Shown: one piece after another, positions 8,546 to 17,185 of the stretch | How positions within the stretch are numbered: the first letter of the stretch is position 1 | Layout: each line of letters opens with the position of its first letter | Source: Paraburkholderia azotifigens | GTDB taxonomy: Bacteria; Pseudomonadota; Gammaproteobacteria; Burkholderiales; Burkholderiaceae | Assembly (NCBI RefSeq): GCF_007995085.1 | Contig: NZ_VOQS01000003.1 | Coordinates: 2,666,001-2,730,000 of the forward strand | Direction: 5' to 3' | DNA: 64,000 nt | Position numbers and translations under genes: made by a program | The notes under the pieces: generated by a model | The model's database searches: none | Seen by the model: only the letters and a program-made list of their open reading frames with translations | Told to the model about the DNA's origin: nothing

Positions 8546-10353
8546 TGATGCGTCCCGGACTCACGTTCAAGCTCTCCGTGCTGCTCGCGCTGATCGGCGT
8601 GCTCGCGTCGGGCACGACGGGGTATTACGCCTATCGCGCGAACCGGACCATGCTGGTGCACGAAGCGGAGCGCAGTCTGCTTACGTCGACGGAACTGCTC
8701 GGGCAGCGCTTCACGGTCGCGATCAACGACATTGCCGCGGACGCACTCGTGCTGTCGACGATGCCTTCGGCGGCGAGCGTCGCGGTGAGCGACGACGGCA
8801 CATCGCCCGGCAACGCGATGCGCGACCGGCTCGCGCAGGTGTTCGCAAGCTTCATCGCGCAGCATCCCGAGTATCTGCAGGTGCGCCTTATTGCGCGCAA
8901 TCTCTACGGGCTTGAACTGATCCGTATCGACCGCGAACCGGGCGGCCCGGTGCGCGTGCAGGAAAGCGCGCTGCAGGAGAAACGCCAGTTTGCGTACGTG
9001 TTCGAGACGCTCGCGCTGCCGCCGGGGCGCGTCTACATTTCGCCCATCGCCGTCAATCACGAACATGGCGCGCACGCGGCCGAGGGCAAGCCGACGCTGC
9101 GGGTCGGCACGCCTGTCGCCGATGCGCGCGGCGAAGTGGTTGGCGTGGTCGTGATCGACGTCGATCTCGCGAGTCTGCTGAGGCTCTCGCAAGCCGATCT
9201 GCCGACCGACTATCAGGTCTATCTCGCGAACGAGTGGGGCGACTTCCTCGTGCATCCCGACCCGTCGCAGACTTTCGGTTTCGACAAGGGCCGGCGCGTG
9301 TTCATGCAGGACAGCTTCGCGGCGACAAAGCCTCTCTTCGAGCAGTCGGCCCAGCCCGTGCTGCTGAATGGCCTCACGCAGCCGAACGAGGCGGCCGGCC
9401 ATGTGCTCGCGTTCGTGCGCCGGCCGTTCGGCCAGTCGCAGGGCAATCGCTTTCTCGTGATCGGTCTCGCGAAGCCGCTGCACGACGTGCTCGTCGGCGC
9501 GAACATGCTCGGCAACAGCATCGTGCGGATGGTGCTGATCTTCAGCGCGTTCGCGATCCTGCTGGCCATTCTGTTCGCACGCGCGTTGACGCGTCCGTTG
9601 CATACGCTCGCCGACGCCGCCACGCACTTTTTCTCCGAGCACACGATGGACGCGCTGCCCGTGCGGCGCACCGACGAGATCGGCGTGCTTGCGCGCGGCT
9701 TCGAGCGCATGCGCGGCGAGATCGGCGTGCAGATGGACGAGCTGCGCAGCAAGCAGCACGAACTGACGCATCTCGCGAGCCACGACGGGCTGACGGGATT
9801 GCCCAACCGGATGCTGTTCATGCAGAAGCTGGAGGAAGCGATCGACCGGGCGCGCGCGAACGGCGCGCGGCTCGCCGTGCTGTTCATCGACCTGAACCGC
9901 TTCAAGCAGATCAACGATCAATACGGCCACTCCGTGGGCGACGACGTGCTCGCGATCGTCGCGCGCCGTCTGCAGGAAGTGCTGCATCCGGGCGACGTCG
10001 TGGCGCGCCTGGGCGGCGACGAATTCATCGTGCTCGTGAAGGGCGAGCGTTCCGCCGAAGCCGCGCCCGCGATCGCCGCGCGCATCGTGCGGACGATCGA
10101 CGACGAACTGCTGATCGGCGATCAGCCGATGGCCGTCGGCGCGAGCATCGGCATCAGCCAGTTCCCGGCCGACGGCGACTCCGCCGAGGCACTGCTGCTC
10201 AACGCGGATGCCGCGATGTATGCGGCGAAATCGGGTGGTTCGGGCGCATGGCTGTCGTACCGCGAGCTGATCGACCTGCAGCGTGCGCGGGCGGGACGCG
10301 AAGCGCAGCGCCACGCCGAACCCGCCGCCGATGGCGCGGACGTGATCGTATAA
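8545..10353 (+). CDS. Cache-like/HAMP/GGDEF diguanylate cyclase
   Basis: 602 residues. One membrane helix near residues 10-28, a periplasmic region of about 300 residues with Cache-like features, and a second helix near 330-355 followed by HAMP. The cytoplasmic GGDEF domain begins HDGLTGLPNR and contains the active-site GGDEF near residue 490, so it should make c-di-GMP from two GTP. The product-inhibition site normally RxxD just upstream reads HPGD, so feedback inhibition may be weakened. There is no EAL domain. ATG 8545 overlaps the PotD-like stop by one base, and a second ATG follows directly. Tight coupling argues that the binding protein signals through this receptor. Confidence 0.92.
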   Translation: MMRPGLTFKLSVLLALIGVLASGTTGYYAYRANRTMLVHEAERSLLTSTELLGQRFTVAINDIAADALVLSTMPSAASVAVSDDGTSPGNAMRDRLAQVFASFIAQHPEYLQVRLIARNLYGLELIRIDREPGGPVRVQESALQEKRQFAYVFETLALPPGRVYISPIAVNHEHGAHAAEGKPTLRVGTPVADARGEVVGVVVIDVDLASLLRLSQADLPTDYQVYLANEWGDFLVHPDPSQTFGFDKGRRVFMQDSFAATKPLFEQSAQPVLLNGLTQPNEAAGHVLAFVRRPFGQSQGNRFLVIGLAKPLHDVLVGANMLGNSIVRMVLIFSAFAILLAILFARALTRPLHTLADAATHFFSEHTMDALPVRRTDEIGVLARGFERMRGEIGVQMDELRSKQHELTHLASHDGLTGLPNRMLFMQKLEEAIDRARANGARLAVLFIDLNRFKQINDQYGHSVGDDVLAIVARRLQEVLHPGDVVARLGGDEFIVLVKGERSAEAAPAIAARIVRTIDDELLIGDQPMAVGASIGISQFPADGDSAEALLLNADAAMYAAKSGGSGAWLSYRELIDLQRARAGREAQRHAEPAADGADVIV

Positions 10354-10431
10354 GCGCCGGACAAAGATTCGTTTTCCGCGCGGCACGGTTCTCGCAAAAA
10401 CCTTGCACGTCAAAGCGGAAAGGAGAATCCG

Positions 10432-10605
10432 ATGACCTTGGCCATTTATCTGATCGGCTGGCTGATTTTCATTGGCGGCGTGTCGTGGGCTCTCGTCAGC
10501 ATGCACGTCGCGCAGCATTACGTCGCGATCGTCGCCGTAATCCTGCTTGGCATCGGCGTGGTCACGGGCGCGACCCGTGCGCGCGGCCGCGCCCGCTCCT
10601 CATAG
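10432..10605 (+). CDS. Small two-helix membrane protein
   Basis: 57 residues beginning MTLAIYLIGWLIFIGGVSWA, preceded by a strong ribosome site (AAAGGAG, six bases before ATG). Two hydrophobic helices (about 3-22 and 29-46) are followed by an Arg-rich tail (TRARGRARSS) that would face the cytoplasm. It lies 78 bases after the diguanylate cyclase on the same strand and could be cotranscribed. I do not recognise a named family. Reading frame, ribosome site and hydrophobic pattern make it a credible gene, but function is unknown. Confidence 0.7.
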   Translation: MTLAIYLIGWLIFIGGVSWALVSMHVAQHYVAIVAVILLGIGVVTGATRARGRARSS

Positions 10606-10769
10606 CGAGCGAACCGACAGCGGCGAGGTCACGGCGTCAGGCAGTTTTTGCCTGCCGCTGTGACATTTCTCGACATAGTTTATGAACTGACCTCGCGGGC
10701 CGTTTCTTCTACGATTCATTCCGTCGCCACGCTGCATCAGCAAGTGGCCCGAACCGTGAAGGAACTGCC

Positions 10770-11834
10770 GTGAAAACCCGCTCGCATCTCTTCTCTTCGT
10801 TTTCTGGTCTGCTGAATCGTACGTCGGCATCCGCCGCACGCGGCGTCTCACGCCGTCTTGCGCTGGCTGCGGCAGCCACGGTGATCGGCGCCAGCGCGTC
10901 GCTCGTCAGCGTGCCCGCGTGGGCCGGCTGGTACGGGCACGGCACGGCGTACACGTCGCGTGGCGAATACAGCGGCGCACATGGCGGTTACTGCAGCGGC
11001 GGCACCTGCAATCACGCAGGCGGCGTCGCCGGCCCCGAGGGCCGCGTCGCGACCAACTCCGGCAGCGTCACGCGTACGGCGCCCGGCCAGTTCTCCAACA
11101 CGGGCACGGCGTACGGTCCGAACGGCCGCTCGGTTCAGCATTCGGGCGACACCAGCTGCGCAGGCGGCACCTGCTCGCACACGGGATCGATGACGGGCTC
11201 GGACGGCAAGACGGCGTCGACGTCCGGCGAAGTGACGCGCAACGGCGCGGGTCAATACTCGTCGTCGGGCACGGTGACGGGCGGCAACGGCACCAGCTAC
11301 AACCACTCGGCATCGACGAACTGCGCGGGCTATACGTGCTCGCGTTCGGGCACGGTGACGGGCGGCAACGGTGGCACGGTCACGCATTCGGGCAGCGCGA
11401 CGAGCGTCGCACCGGGCGTCGTCGTCACGTCGGGCAGCGCGACGGGCACGCACGGCAACACCGTGACAACGAGCGGTACGGTCGTCCATGGCGGTGCGGT
11501 GACGACGGGCGGAACCACGGTCGTGGCGGGCAGCACGACGACGGTCGGCGCAGCCGTGGTGGTGCCGCCTCCCGTCGTGGTGCCGCCGCCCACGTCCACC
11601 GTGGTCGTCGCTGCGCCTGTACCCGTGCCCGCGCCCGTCGTCGTCGCTCCGCCGCCGGCCGCCGTGGTGGTCGCGCCGGCCCCCGTCGTCGTGCCGCCGC
11701 CCCCGGCGCATGTCGTGGTCGTCGCTCCGCCGCCGCCCCCGCATGTCGTGTATGTCGCGCCGAAGCCGCGTCCGCTGGTTCTGATTCCGGGGCACTGGGT
11801 GGGCCGCGTGTGGGTTCCGGCGCACTGGGTCTGA
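10770..11834 (+). CDS. Secreted Gly/Ser/Thr-rich Cys-paired repeat protein
   Basis: 354 residues. A long signal sequence (basic n-region, hydrophobic 30-50, cleavage after AWA at 50-52) shows export. Residues 75-190 hold three copies of a repeat with an exact 55-residue period, marked by cysteine pairs CxxxxC at 75/80, 130/135 and 185/190. Each unit is rich in Gly, Ser, Thr and Asn. From about 261 to 332 the chain is almost entirely Val, Pro and Ala (poly-VP linker), and the end carries a GHWVGRVWVPAHWV aromatic motif as seen at the C-terminus of some envelope proteins. No enzyme motif is visible. A cell-surface or wall-spanning structural protein is the simplest idea. Confidence 0.8.
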   Translation: MKTRSHLFSSFSGLLNRTSASAARGVSRRLALAAAATVIGASASLVSVPAWAGWYGHGTAYTSRGEYSGAHGGYCSGGTCNHAGGVAGPEGRVATNSGSVTRTAPGQFSNTGTAYGPNGRSVQHSGDTSCAGGTCSHTGSMTGSDGKTASTSGEVTRNGAGQYSSSGTVTGGNGTSYNHSASTNCAGYTCSRSGTVTGGNGGTVTHSGSATSVAPGVVVTSGSATGTHGNTVTTSGTVVHGGAVTTGGTTVVAGSTTTVGAAVVVPPPVVVPPPTSTVVVAAPVPVPAPVVVAPPPAAVVVAPAPVVVPPPPAHVVVVAPPPPPHVVYVAPKPRPLVLIPGHWVGRVWVPAHWV

Positions 11835-11856
11835 AACAGAAAGTAGATCAGGCAGC

Positions 11857-11893
11857 AAAAGACAAACGGCGCATGAAGCGCCGTTTGTCTTTG
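11857..11893. terminator. Rho-independent terminator between convergent genes
   Basis: A perfect 12-bp stem (GACAAACGGCGC, loop ATGAA, GCGCCGTTTGTC) is flanked by AAAA on one side and TTTG on the other. It lies 27 bases after the secreted-repeat gene and 28 before the end of the acyltransferase gene, so it may serve both strands. Confidence 0.85.
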
Positions 11894-11920
11894 TTCAAAA
11901 GCAAGCGATGCTGTTCGAAC

Positions 11921-13108
11921 TCAGCCGGGCTTCATGCCGGGCCCGACGGTCACGGAGGGATCGACGGCATCCGTGACAACGGCTGCGGGCGCAAGCGGCT
12001 TGCTGCGAAAACGCCTGCGGATGCGGCGGCGCATCGGCTCTTCGAAATACGTGAAAACGACCACGCTCAACAGCAGCGTGAAGGTGAGCGGAATCCATCC
12101 GTTGTTCACGCGGAAGCCCGCGAGCCACGCGAGATACGCGAGCGGCACGTGAATCAGGAACAGCGCATAGCTCGCTTCGCCGAAACGCACCAGCCAGCGC
12201 TGATTCAGTATGCCGACCACGGGCCGTTCGAGGAGCGCGAGGCCCAGAATCAGCGTCGCGAAGAACGGGCTTTGCGGATAGAACACGGGCGACACCGGCT
12301 GCCACAGCGCGAGGATGATCAGCACGGCGACGGAGCACGTCACCAGCGCGATGCCGCGACGGTGCATCGACACGCCGCGTCCGCGCAACGCCTGAAACGC
12401 CAGCGCCGCGCCGATGCCCAGCATGAATTCGGCGATCCGGCACAGCGGCAGCGCACCCGCAAGGAAGTGACTGCGCGACGCGGGAAACACGGCCATGAAG
12501 AACACGATCATCAGGCCTTGCGCGATCCAGATGCCGACCAGCGTGGCGGCGAGCGTCGCTGCGCGCATCTTCACGAAGCGGGCGAGGATCAGCGGGAAGA
12601 GCGCATAGAAAAACGCCTCGCACGACACGCTCGATGCCGGTCCATTCCACGGCTGGTTGATCGCGGCGAACGGGAACCACGCGGTGATCAGCAGCACCTG
12701 GCAGACGAAGCTCACCACCAGCGACAGATTGATCGCGGACTTCAGCGCGAACCATTTGAGCAGCAGCACGTCGTTGTGCGAGATGACGAGGTACGCGGTG
12801 GTGATCGACGCAATGCCGAGTGCGAGCAGGATGTTCGGATAGATGCGGGCGACGCGCGCCACGTAGAAGTTGTGCGGACTCTGCGTCGCGAGTTCGTCGC
12901 GATAGGTGTACGTGAGGATGAAGCCCGACAGCACGAAGAAAAGCGATACGGCCGAGCGTCCGCCGTCGACGAAATTGAAGAACGAAACGGGCGTGTTGAG
13001 CAGGTCGAGTTCGCGGTAGTGCGAGAGGACGACTGTCAGCGCCGCGAGAAAGCGGATGCTCGTCAGCGCAGGAACGATGCCGTTGGCCTGGGTGGTCGTC
13101 GCTCGCAT
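11921..13108 (-). CDS. Acyltransferase_3 (OafA/NodX-type) membrane O-acyltransferase
   Basis: 395 residues from ATG 13108. An in-frame TTG ten codons upstream exists but is less likely. About ten hydrophobic helices. The N-terminal features of the family are present: LTSIRFLAALTVVLSHY with its conserved R and H, SLFFVLSGFILTY, and the FYVARVARIYP motif with paired Arg. Such proteins transfer acetyl or other acyl groups across the inner membrane onto surface sugars such as O-antigen, exopolysaccharide or lipids. The C-terminus is Arg-rich and cytoplasmic. No glycosyltransferase genes adjoin, so the acceptor is unknown. Confidence 0.9.
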   Translation of the reverse strand: MRATTTQANGIVPALTSIRFLAALTVVLSHYRELDLLNTPVSFFNFVDGGRSAVSLFFVLSGFILTYTYRDELATQSPHNFYVARVARIYPNILLALGIASITTAYLVISHNDVLLLKWFALKSAINLSLVVSFVCQVLLITAWFPFAAINQPWNGPASSVSCEAFFYALFPLILARFVKMRAATLAATLVGIWIAQGLMIVFFMAVFPASRSHFLAGALPLCRIAEFMLGIGAALAFQALRGRGVSMHRRGIALVTCSVAVLIILALWQPVSPVFYPQSPFFATLILGLALLERPVVGILNQRWLVRFGEASYALFLIHVPLAYLAWLAGFRVNNGWIPLTFTLLLSVVVFTYFEEPMRRRIRRRFRSKPLAPAAVVTDAVDPSVTVGPGMKPG

Positions 13109-13354
13109 TGGACTCTCACTCTTAAGAGGATGCGCCAAAGTTCTCGCATCGATCAGTTCAGTTTAACGGCCGGACAACCCCTTCTTTCCGGTCGAACCCT
13201 GAGTCGTCGGAAAAAAACGAGACATTGGCCGAGCGCCCCCCGGTGTGCGTTGTGCGCGAGCACCAGCTGCACGTCACGAGCGTTCGACATATCCGCTGCA
13301 TGCGCTTCGCATGGCCGCTCTAGACAGGCTTCGGCCGATCCAGACAAACCCTGA

Positions 13355-13382
13355 TTGCTGCGCCAAAAGGGCCGCTGATATC
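13355..13382 (+). promoter_or_regulatory. Putative sigma-70 promoter of the glucoside operon
   Basis: TTGCTG (13355-13360) and GATATC (13377-13382) are spaced 16 bases and would start transcription just before the LacI-type operator. Both boxes match the consensus only partly, so the call rests mainly on position. Confidence 0.35.
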
Positions 13383-13395
13383 GTGCGCAGGTCGT

Positions 13396-13411
13396 GTGGA
13401 AGCGCTTCCAC
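13396..13411. promoter_or_regulatory. LacI-family operator upstream of GH1 gene
   Basis: GTGGAAGCGCTTCCAC is a perfect palindrome with the central CG pair and TGGAAGCG half-site typical of LacI/GalR-type operators. It lies 70 bases before the beta-glucosidase start, just downstream of a likely promoter. The cluster ends with its own LacI-family gene, the obvious candidate to bind here. I saw no second copy in the other intergenic gaps of the cluster. Confidence 0.8.
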
Positions 13412-13480
13412 TCCCGGCTTCCATCCCGTCCGACCGATACGCTCGCCCGCGTATCAGCCCATCCCGCGAGAGGAGGTTCC

Positions 13481-14872
13481 GTGGCATACGATGCAGTGGC
13501 ACCCGGCAGCCGTCAGCAAACCGATCCGTTCACGCCTTCCGCCGATTCGGTGCTGTGGCGCAAGGATTTTCTGCTCGGCGCGGCGACGGCCTCGTATCAG
13601 ATCGAAGGCGCGGTCAACGAAGACGGCCGCCTGCCGTCGATCTGGGACACCTTCTCGGCGACGCCCGGCAAGGTGCTCGCGGGCGACACGGGCGCCGTGG
13701 CCTGCGATCACTATCACCGCTGGGAAAGCGATCTCGATCTGCTAACGCGTCTGAACTTCGAGGCATACCGTCTTTCCGTCGCGTGGCCGCGCGTGATGGA
13801 CGAAGCCGGGCGTCCCAACCGCAAGGGTCTCGACTTTTACAGGCGGCTGCTGGGCAGGCTCAAGGACAAGGGCTTGCAGACCTTCGTCACGCTGTATCAC
13901 TGGGACTTGCCCCAGCATCTGGAACATCGCGGCGGCTGGCTCAATCGCGAGACCGTCTATCGTTTCGCCGACTACGCGGACCTGATGAGCCGCGAACTGG
14001 CGGGCCACGTCGATGCGTGGATGACGCTCAACGAGCCGTGGTGCTCCGCGTTCCTCGGCTACGGCAACGGGCATCATGCACCGGGCCTCGCGAACGTTCG
14101 TTACGCGACGCAGGCGATGCATCATCTGCTGCTCGCGCATGGCGAGTCGACGCGTGTGCTGCGCGCAAACGATCCGTCGTCGATGAAAGGCATCGTCGCG
14201 AACGTGGGGCGCGGCACGGCGGCGTCGTCGGGCGAAGCCGACCGGCGCGCCGCGCATCTGTTCGAGGTGCAGCACAATGCATGGATTCTCGACCCGCTGC
14301 TCAAGGGCGACTATCCCGCCGACCTGTGGGAACTGTGGCCGGGCGCGGAGCCGCTCGTGCTCGAAGGCGATATGCAGACGATCGCCGCGCCGCTGGATTT
14401 CCTCGGCATCAATTATTATTTCCGCACCAATGTGAAGAGCGACGGCGCGCATGGTTTCGTGGATGCGCCGCTGCCCGATGTCGAACGCACGCAGATGGGC
14501 TGGGAAGTGAATCCGGATGGCCTGCGCGATCTGCTGACGGCCTTTCATCGCACCTACCCGAACCTGCCGCCCATCTACATCACGGAGAACGGCATGGCGT
14601 CGGACGACAAGGTGCAGGATGGCCGCGTCGACGACGCGCAGCGCATTTCGTTTCTGAAGCGGCATCTCGCCGCCGTCGATCAGGCCGTCAAGCAGGGCGT
14701 CGATATCCGCGGCTACTTCGTGTGGTCGCTGCTCGACAACTTCGAGTGGGCCTTCGGCTATGAGCGGCGCTTCGGCGTCGTGCATGTCGATTACGGCACG
14801 CAGCAGCGCACCGTGAAGCGCAGCGGCGAGCTGATCGCGCAGTTCATCGAGGCGCGCAGCAGCAAGGACTGA
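13481..14872 (+). CDS. Glycoside hydrolase family 1 beta-glucosidase
   Basis: 463 residues from GTG 13481, chosen because AGAGGAGG sits four bases before it; the frame is open further upstream but lacks a ribosome site there. The GH1 signatures are present: FLLGAATASYQIEGA near the N-terminus, acid/base E185 in TLNEPW, nucleophile E369 in ITENG, and the aglycone-site segment WSLLDNFEWAFGY. There is no signal peptide, so it acts in the cytoplasm on beta-glucosides brought in by the ABC importer encoded directly downstream. It is the first gene of the operator-controlled cluster. Confidence 0.95.
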   Translation: MAYDAVAPGSRQQTDPFTPSADSVLWRKDFLLGAATASYQIEGAVNEDGRLPSIWDTFSATPGKVLAGDTGAVACDHYHRWESDLDLLTRLNFEAYRLSVAWPRVMDEAGRPNRKGLDFYRRLLGRLKDKGLQTFVTLYHWDLPQHLEHRGGWLNRETVYRFADYADLMSRELAGHVDAWMTLNEPWCSAFLGYGNGHHAPGLANVRYATQAMHHLLLAHGESTRVLRANDPSSMKGIVANVGRGTAASSGEADRRAAHLFEVQHNAWILDPLLKGDYPADLWELWPGAEPLVLEGDMQTIAAPLDFLGINYYFRTNVKSDGAHGFVDAPLPDVERTQMGWEVNPDGLRDLLTAFHRTYPNLPPIYITENGMASDDKVQDGRVDDAQRISFLKRHLAAVDQAVKQGVDIRGYFVWSLLDNFEWAFGYERRFGVVHVDYGTQQRTVKRSGELIAQFIEARSSKD

Positions 14873-14965
14873 AAAGGCGGACCGACAGGCGAACTGACAC
14901 GCAGTCAACATAAGCTGGCATGCAGTCGAGCCGATAAATCGGGCATCGAGCCCGAAGGAGACGGA

Positions 14966-16210
14966 ATGAACAGCAGAAAACAGTGGGCGTTGAAAAGCGG
15001 TATCGCACTGGCGTTGGCCATCACGGGCGTCGTCGCGCACGCCGAGCCGCTGAAGGCCAATGTGATTCACTGGTGGACGTCGGGCGGCGAATCGGCGGCC
15101 ATCCGGCAGTTCGCCGACGCGTACAACCAGGCGGGCGGCCAGTGGGTCGACAACGCCGTGGCGGGCGCGGACCAGGCGCGTGCGACCGCGATCAACCGCA
15201 TTGTCGGCGGCGATCCGCCCACGGCTGCGCAGTTCAACACGTCGAAGCAGTTTCACGACCTGATCGATCAGGGCCTGCTCAATAACGTCGATAGCGTCGC
15301 CACGAATGAGAACTGGGCGGGCATCTTCCCGCAATCGATACTCGACAGCATCAAGGTCAACGGCCATTACTACGCGGCGCCCGTCGACATCCACATGCCC
15401 GCCTGGTTCTTCTATTCGAAGCCGGTGTTCGCGAAGGCGGGCATTGCAGGCGACCCGAAGAGCTTCGACGAATTTCTCGCCGACCTCGACAAGCTGAAGA
15501 AGGCCGGCGTGATCCCGCTCGCGCTCGGCGGCCAGCCGTGGCAGGAGAAGATCACGTTCGACGCCGTGTTCGCCGACGTCGGCGGGCAGGATCTCTATCT
15601 GAAGGTGTATCGCGACCGCGACGCAAACGCGGTGAAATCCGATGCGTTCAAGAAGGTGCTCGCGTCGTTCAAGAAGCTGCACGACTACGTCGATCCCGGT
15701 TCGCCCGGACGCAACTGGAACGACGCGACGGCGCTGGTGATTTCCGGCAAGGCGGGTGTGCAGATCATGGGCGACTGGGCGAAGGGCGAGTTTTCGGCGG
15801 CGAAGCAGACGCCCGGCAAGGACTTCGGCTGCTTCCCGGGGTTCGGGCCGCACTCGCCGTATCTCGTCGCGGGCGACGTGTTCGTGTTTCCGAAGACCGA
15901 CAACGCGAACGCAATCAAGGCGCAGAACCTGTTGGCGAGCGTGATGACCTCGCCGCAGGCGCAGGTCGCGTTCAGCGCGAAGAAAGGCTCGATTCCGATC
16001 CGGCCGGACATCGACGCGAACCAGCTCGACGTTTGCGCGAAGGAGGGCATCGCGATCATGAAGGATAAGTCGCGCCAGCTGCCCAACCCGGAAATGCTGT
16101 TGTCGCCTGACATGCAGGGCGCGTTGACGGACGTCATCACGAACTTCTGGAACAGGAACCAGTCGGTCGACGATGCACAGAAGGCCTTTGCCAGCGCACT
16201 CAAAGGCTGA
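14966..16210 (+). CDS. CUT1 ABC sugar-binding protein
   Basis: 414 residues with a clear signal peptide (cleavage after AHA, about residue 26) and a good ribosome site (GAAGGAGA). The mature protein starts NVIHWWTSGGES, the usual opening of CUT1-type solute-binding proteins such as the Pseudomonas glucose/mannose binder, and contains the MGDWAKGEF segment typical of that group. It should deliver a glucoside or monosaccharide to the two permeases encoded next. The gap after the glucosidase is 93 bases with no terminator seen, consistent with one operon. Confidence 0.94.
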   Translation: MNSRKQWALKSGIALALAITGVVAHAEPLKANVIHWWTSGGESAAIRQFADAYNQAGGQWVDNAVAGADQARATAINRIVGGDPPTAAQFNTSKQFHDLIDQGLLNNVDSVATNENWAGIFPQSILDSIKVNGHYYAAPVDIHMPAWFFYSKPVFAKAGIAGDPKSFDEFLADLDKLKKAGVIPLALGGQPWQEKITFDAVFADVGGQDLYLKVYRDRDANAVKSDAFKKVLASFKKLHDYVDPGSPGRNWNDATALVISGKAGVQIMGDWAKGEFSAAKQTPGKDFGCFPGFGPHSPYLVAGDVFVFPKTDNANAIKAQNLLASVMTSPQAQVAFSAKKGSIPIRPDIDANQLDVCAKEGIAIMKDKSRQLPNPEMLLSPDMQGALTDVITNFWNRNQSVDDAQKAFASALKG

Positions 16211-16216
16211 CGCACG

Positions 16217-17185
16217 ATGGGGACGCTCAAGTCGCACGCGTTGCCTGACATGACGGCCGGGTCGGACGCATCGGCACGCAACGTTGCGAAGGCGCGCGCG
16301 CGTCCCTTGCGCAAGCGCTGGTCGCTCGCCGCGTGGATCGCGTTGATACCGATGATGCTGACAGTGATCTTCGCGTACCTCGGCACGATGCTGTGGACCG
16401 CGCGCGTATCGCTCAGCAACTCGCGCACGTTTCCGTCGAACGACTTCGTCGGCTTCACTCAATACGTGCGGCTGTTTCATAACGACCGCTGGCTCGTGTC
16501 GCTGCAGCACATCGCGATCTACGGCGTGTGCTTCATCGTCGCGTGTCTCGCGATCGGGATGCTGCTCGCGATCTTCATCGATCAGCGCGTGATGGCGGAA
16601 GGCGTGCTGCGCACGGTGTTCCTGTATCCGTATGCGATGTCGTTCGTTGCTACGGGCCTCGTCTGGCAATGGATTCTCAATCCCGAACTCGGCGCGCAGT
16701 CGCTGCTGCACAAGATGGGCTTCGCGCATGCGCGCTTCGACTGGATCGTCGATCAGGACTGGGTGATCTATACGATCGTGATCGCCACCGTGTGGCAGGC
16801 CTCGGGCCTTGTGATGGCGGTGATGCTGGCGGGCCTGCGCGGCATCGACGACGAGCTGTGGAAAGCCGCGCGCATCGACGGCATTGCGCGCTGGCGCGTG
16901 TATCTGAGCATCGTGATTCCGATGCTTGGCCCCTCGATCTCGACGGCCTTCGTGCTGCTGTTCGTCGCCGTCGTCAAACTGTTCGACGCCGTCGTCGCGA
17001 TGACGCAAGGCGGTCCGGGCACGGCGAGCGAGGTGCCCGCGAAGTTCATCATGGACTATCTGTTCGGGCGCGCGAACATCGGGCTGGCATCGGCGGCTTC
17101 GATCGTGCTGCTGGCCACCGTGCTTGCGATTCTCGCGCCGTTTCTCTATGCGCGCAGCCGCAACGCGTCGCGCAAGGAGGTGTGA
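16217..17185 (+). CDS. CUT1 ABC sugar permease, first subunit
   Basis: 322 residues, six predicted membrane helices, with the cytoplasmic coupling motif of ABC importers (WKAARIDGIARWRVYLSIVIP, an EAA-type loop). The gene starts six bases after the binding protein stop and its TGA overlaps the next start (TGATG). The N-terminal 30 residues before the first helix are basic and poorly conserved-looking, so an internal start at MTAGSD is possible. Confidence 0.94.
   Translation: MGTLKSHALPDMTAGSDASARNVAKARARPLRKRWSLAAWIALIPMMLTVIFAYLGTMLWTARVSLSNSRTFPSNDFVGFTQYVRLFHNDRWLVSLQHIAIYGVCFIVACLAIGMLLAIFIDQRVMAEGVLRTVFLYPYAMSFVATGLVWQWILNPELGAQSLLHKMGFAHARFDWIVDQDWVIYTIVIATVWQASGLVMAVMLAGLRGIDDELWKAARIDGIARWRVYLSIVIPMLGPSISTAFVLLFVAVVKLFDAVVAMTQGGPGTASEVPAKFIMDYLFGRANIGLASAASIVLLATVLAILAPFLYARSRNASRKEV

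Noticed and set aside
13742..17008. A very long open frame of more than 1000 codons on the minus strand opposite the glucosidase and importer genes
   Set aside because: It runs antisense to well-supported genes. GC-rich codon bias leaves the complementary frame without stops, and the translation is rich in Arg, His and Asp with no family features. The same applies to the long minus-strand frames at 34789-38040 and 40790-43282, and the plus-strand frame at 10919-13354.
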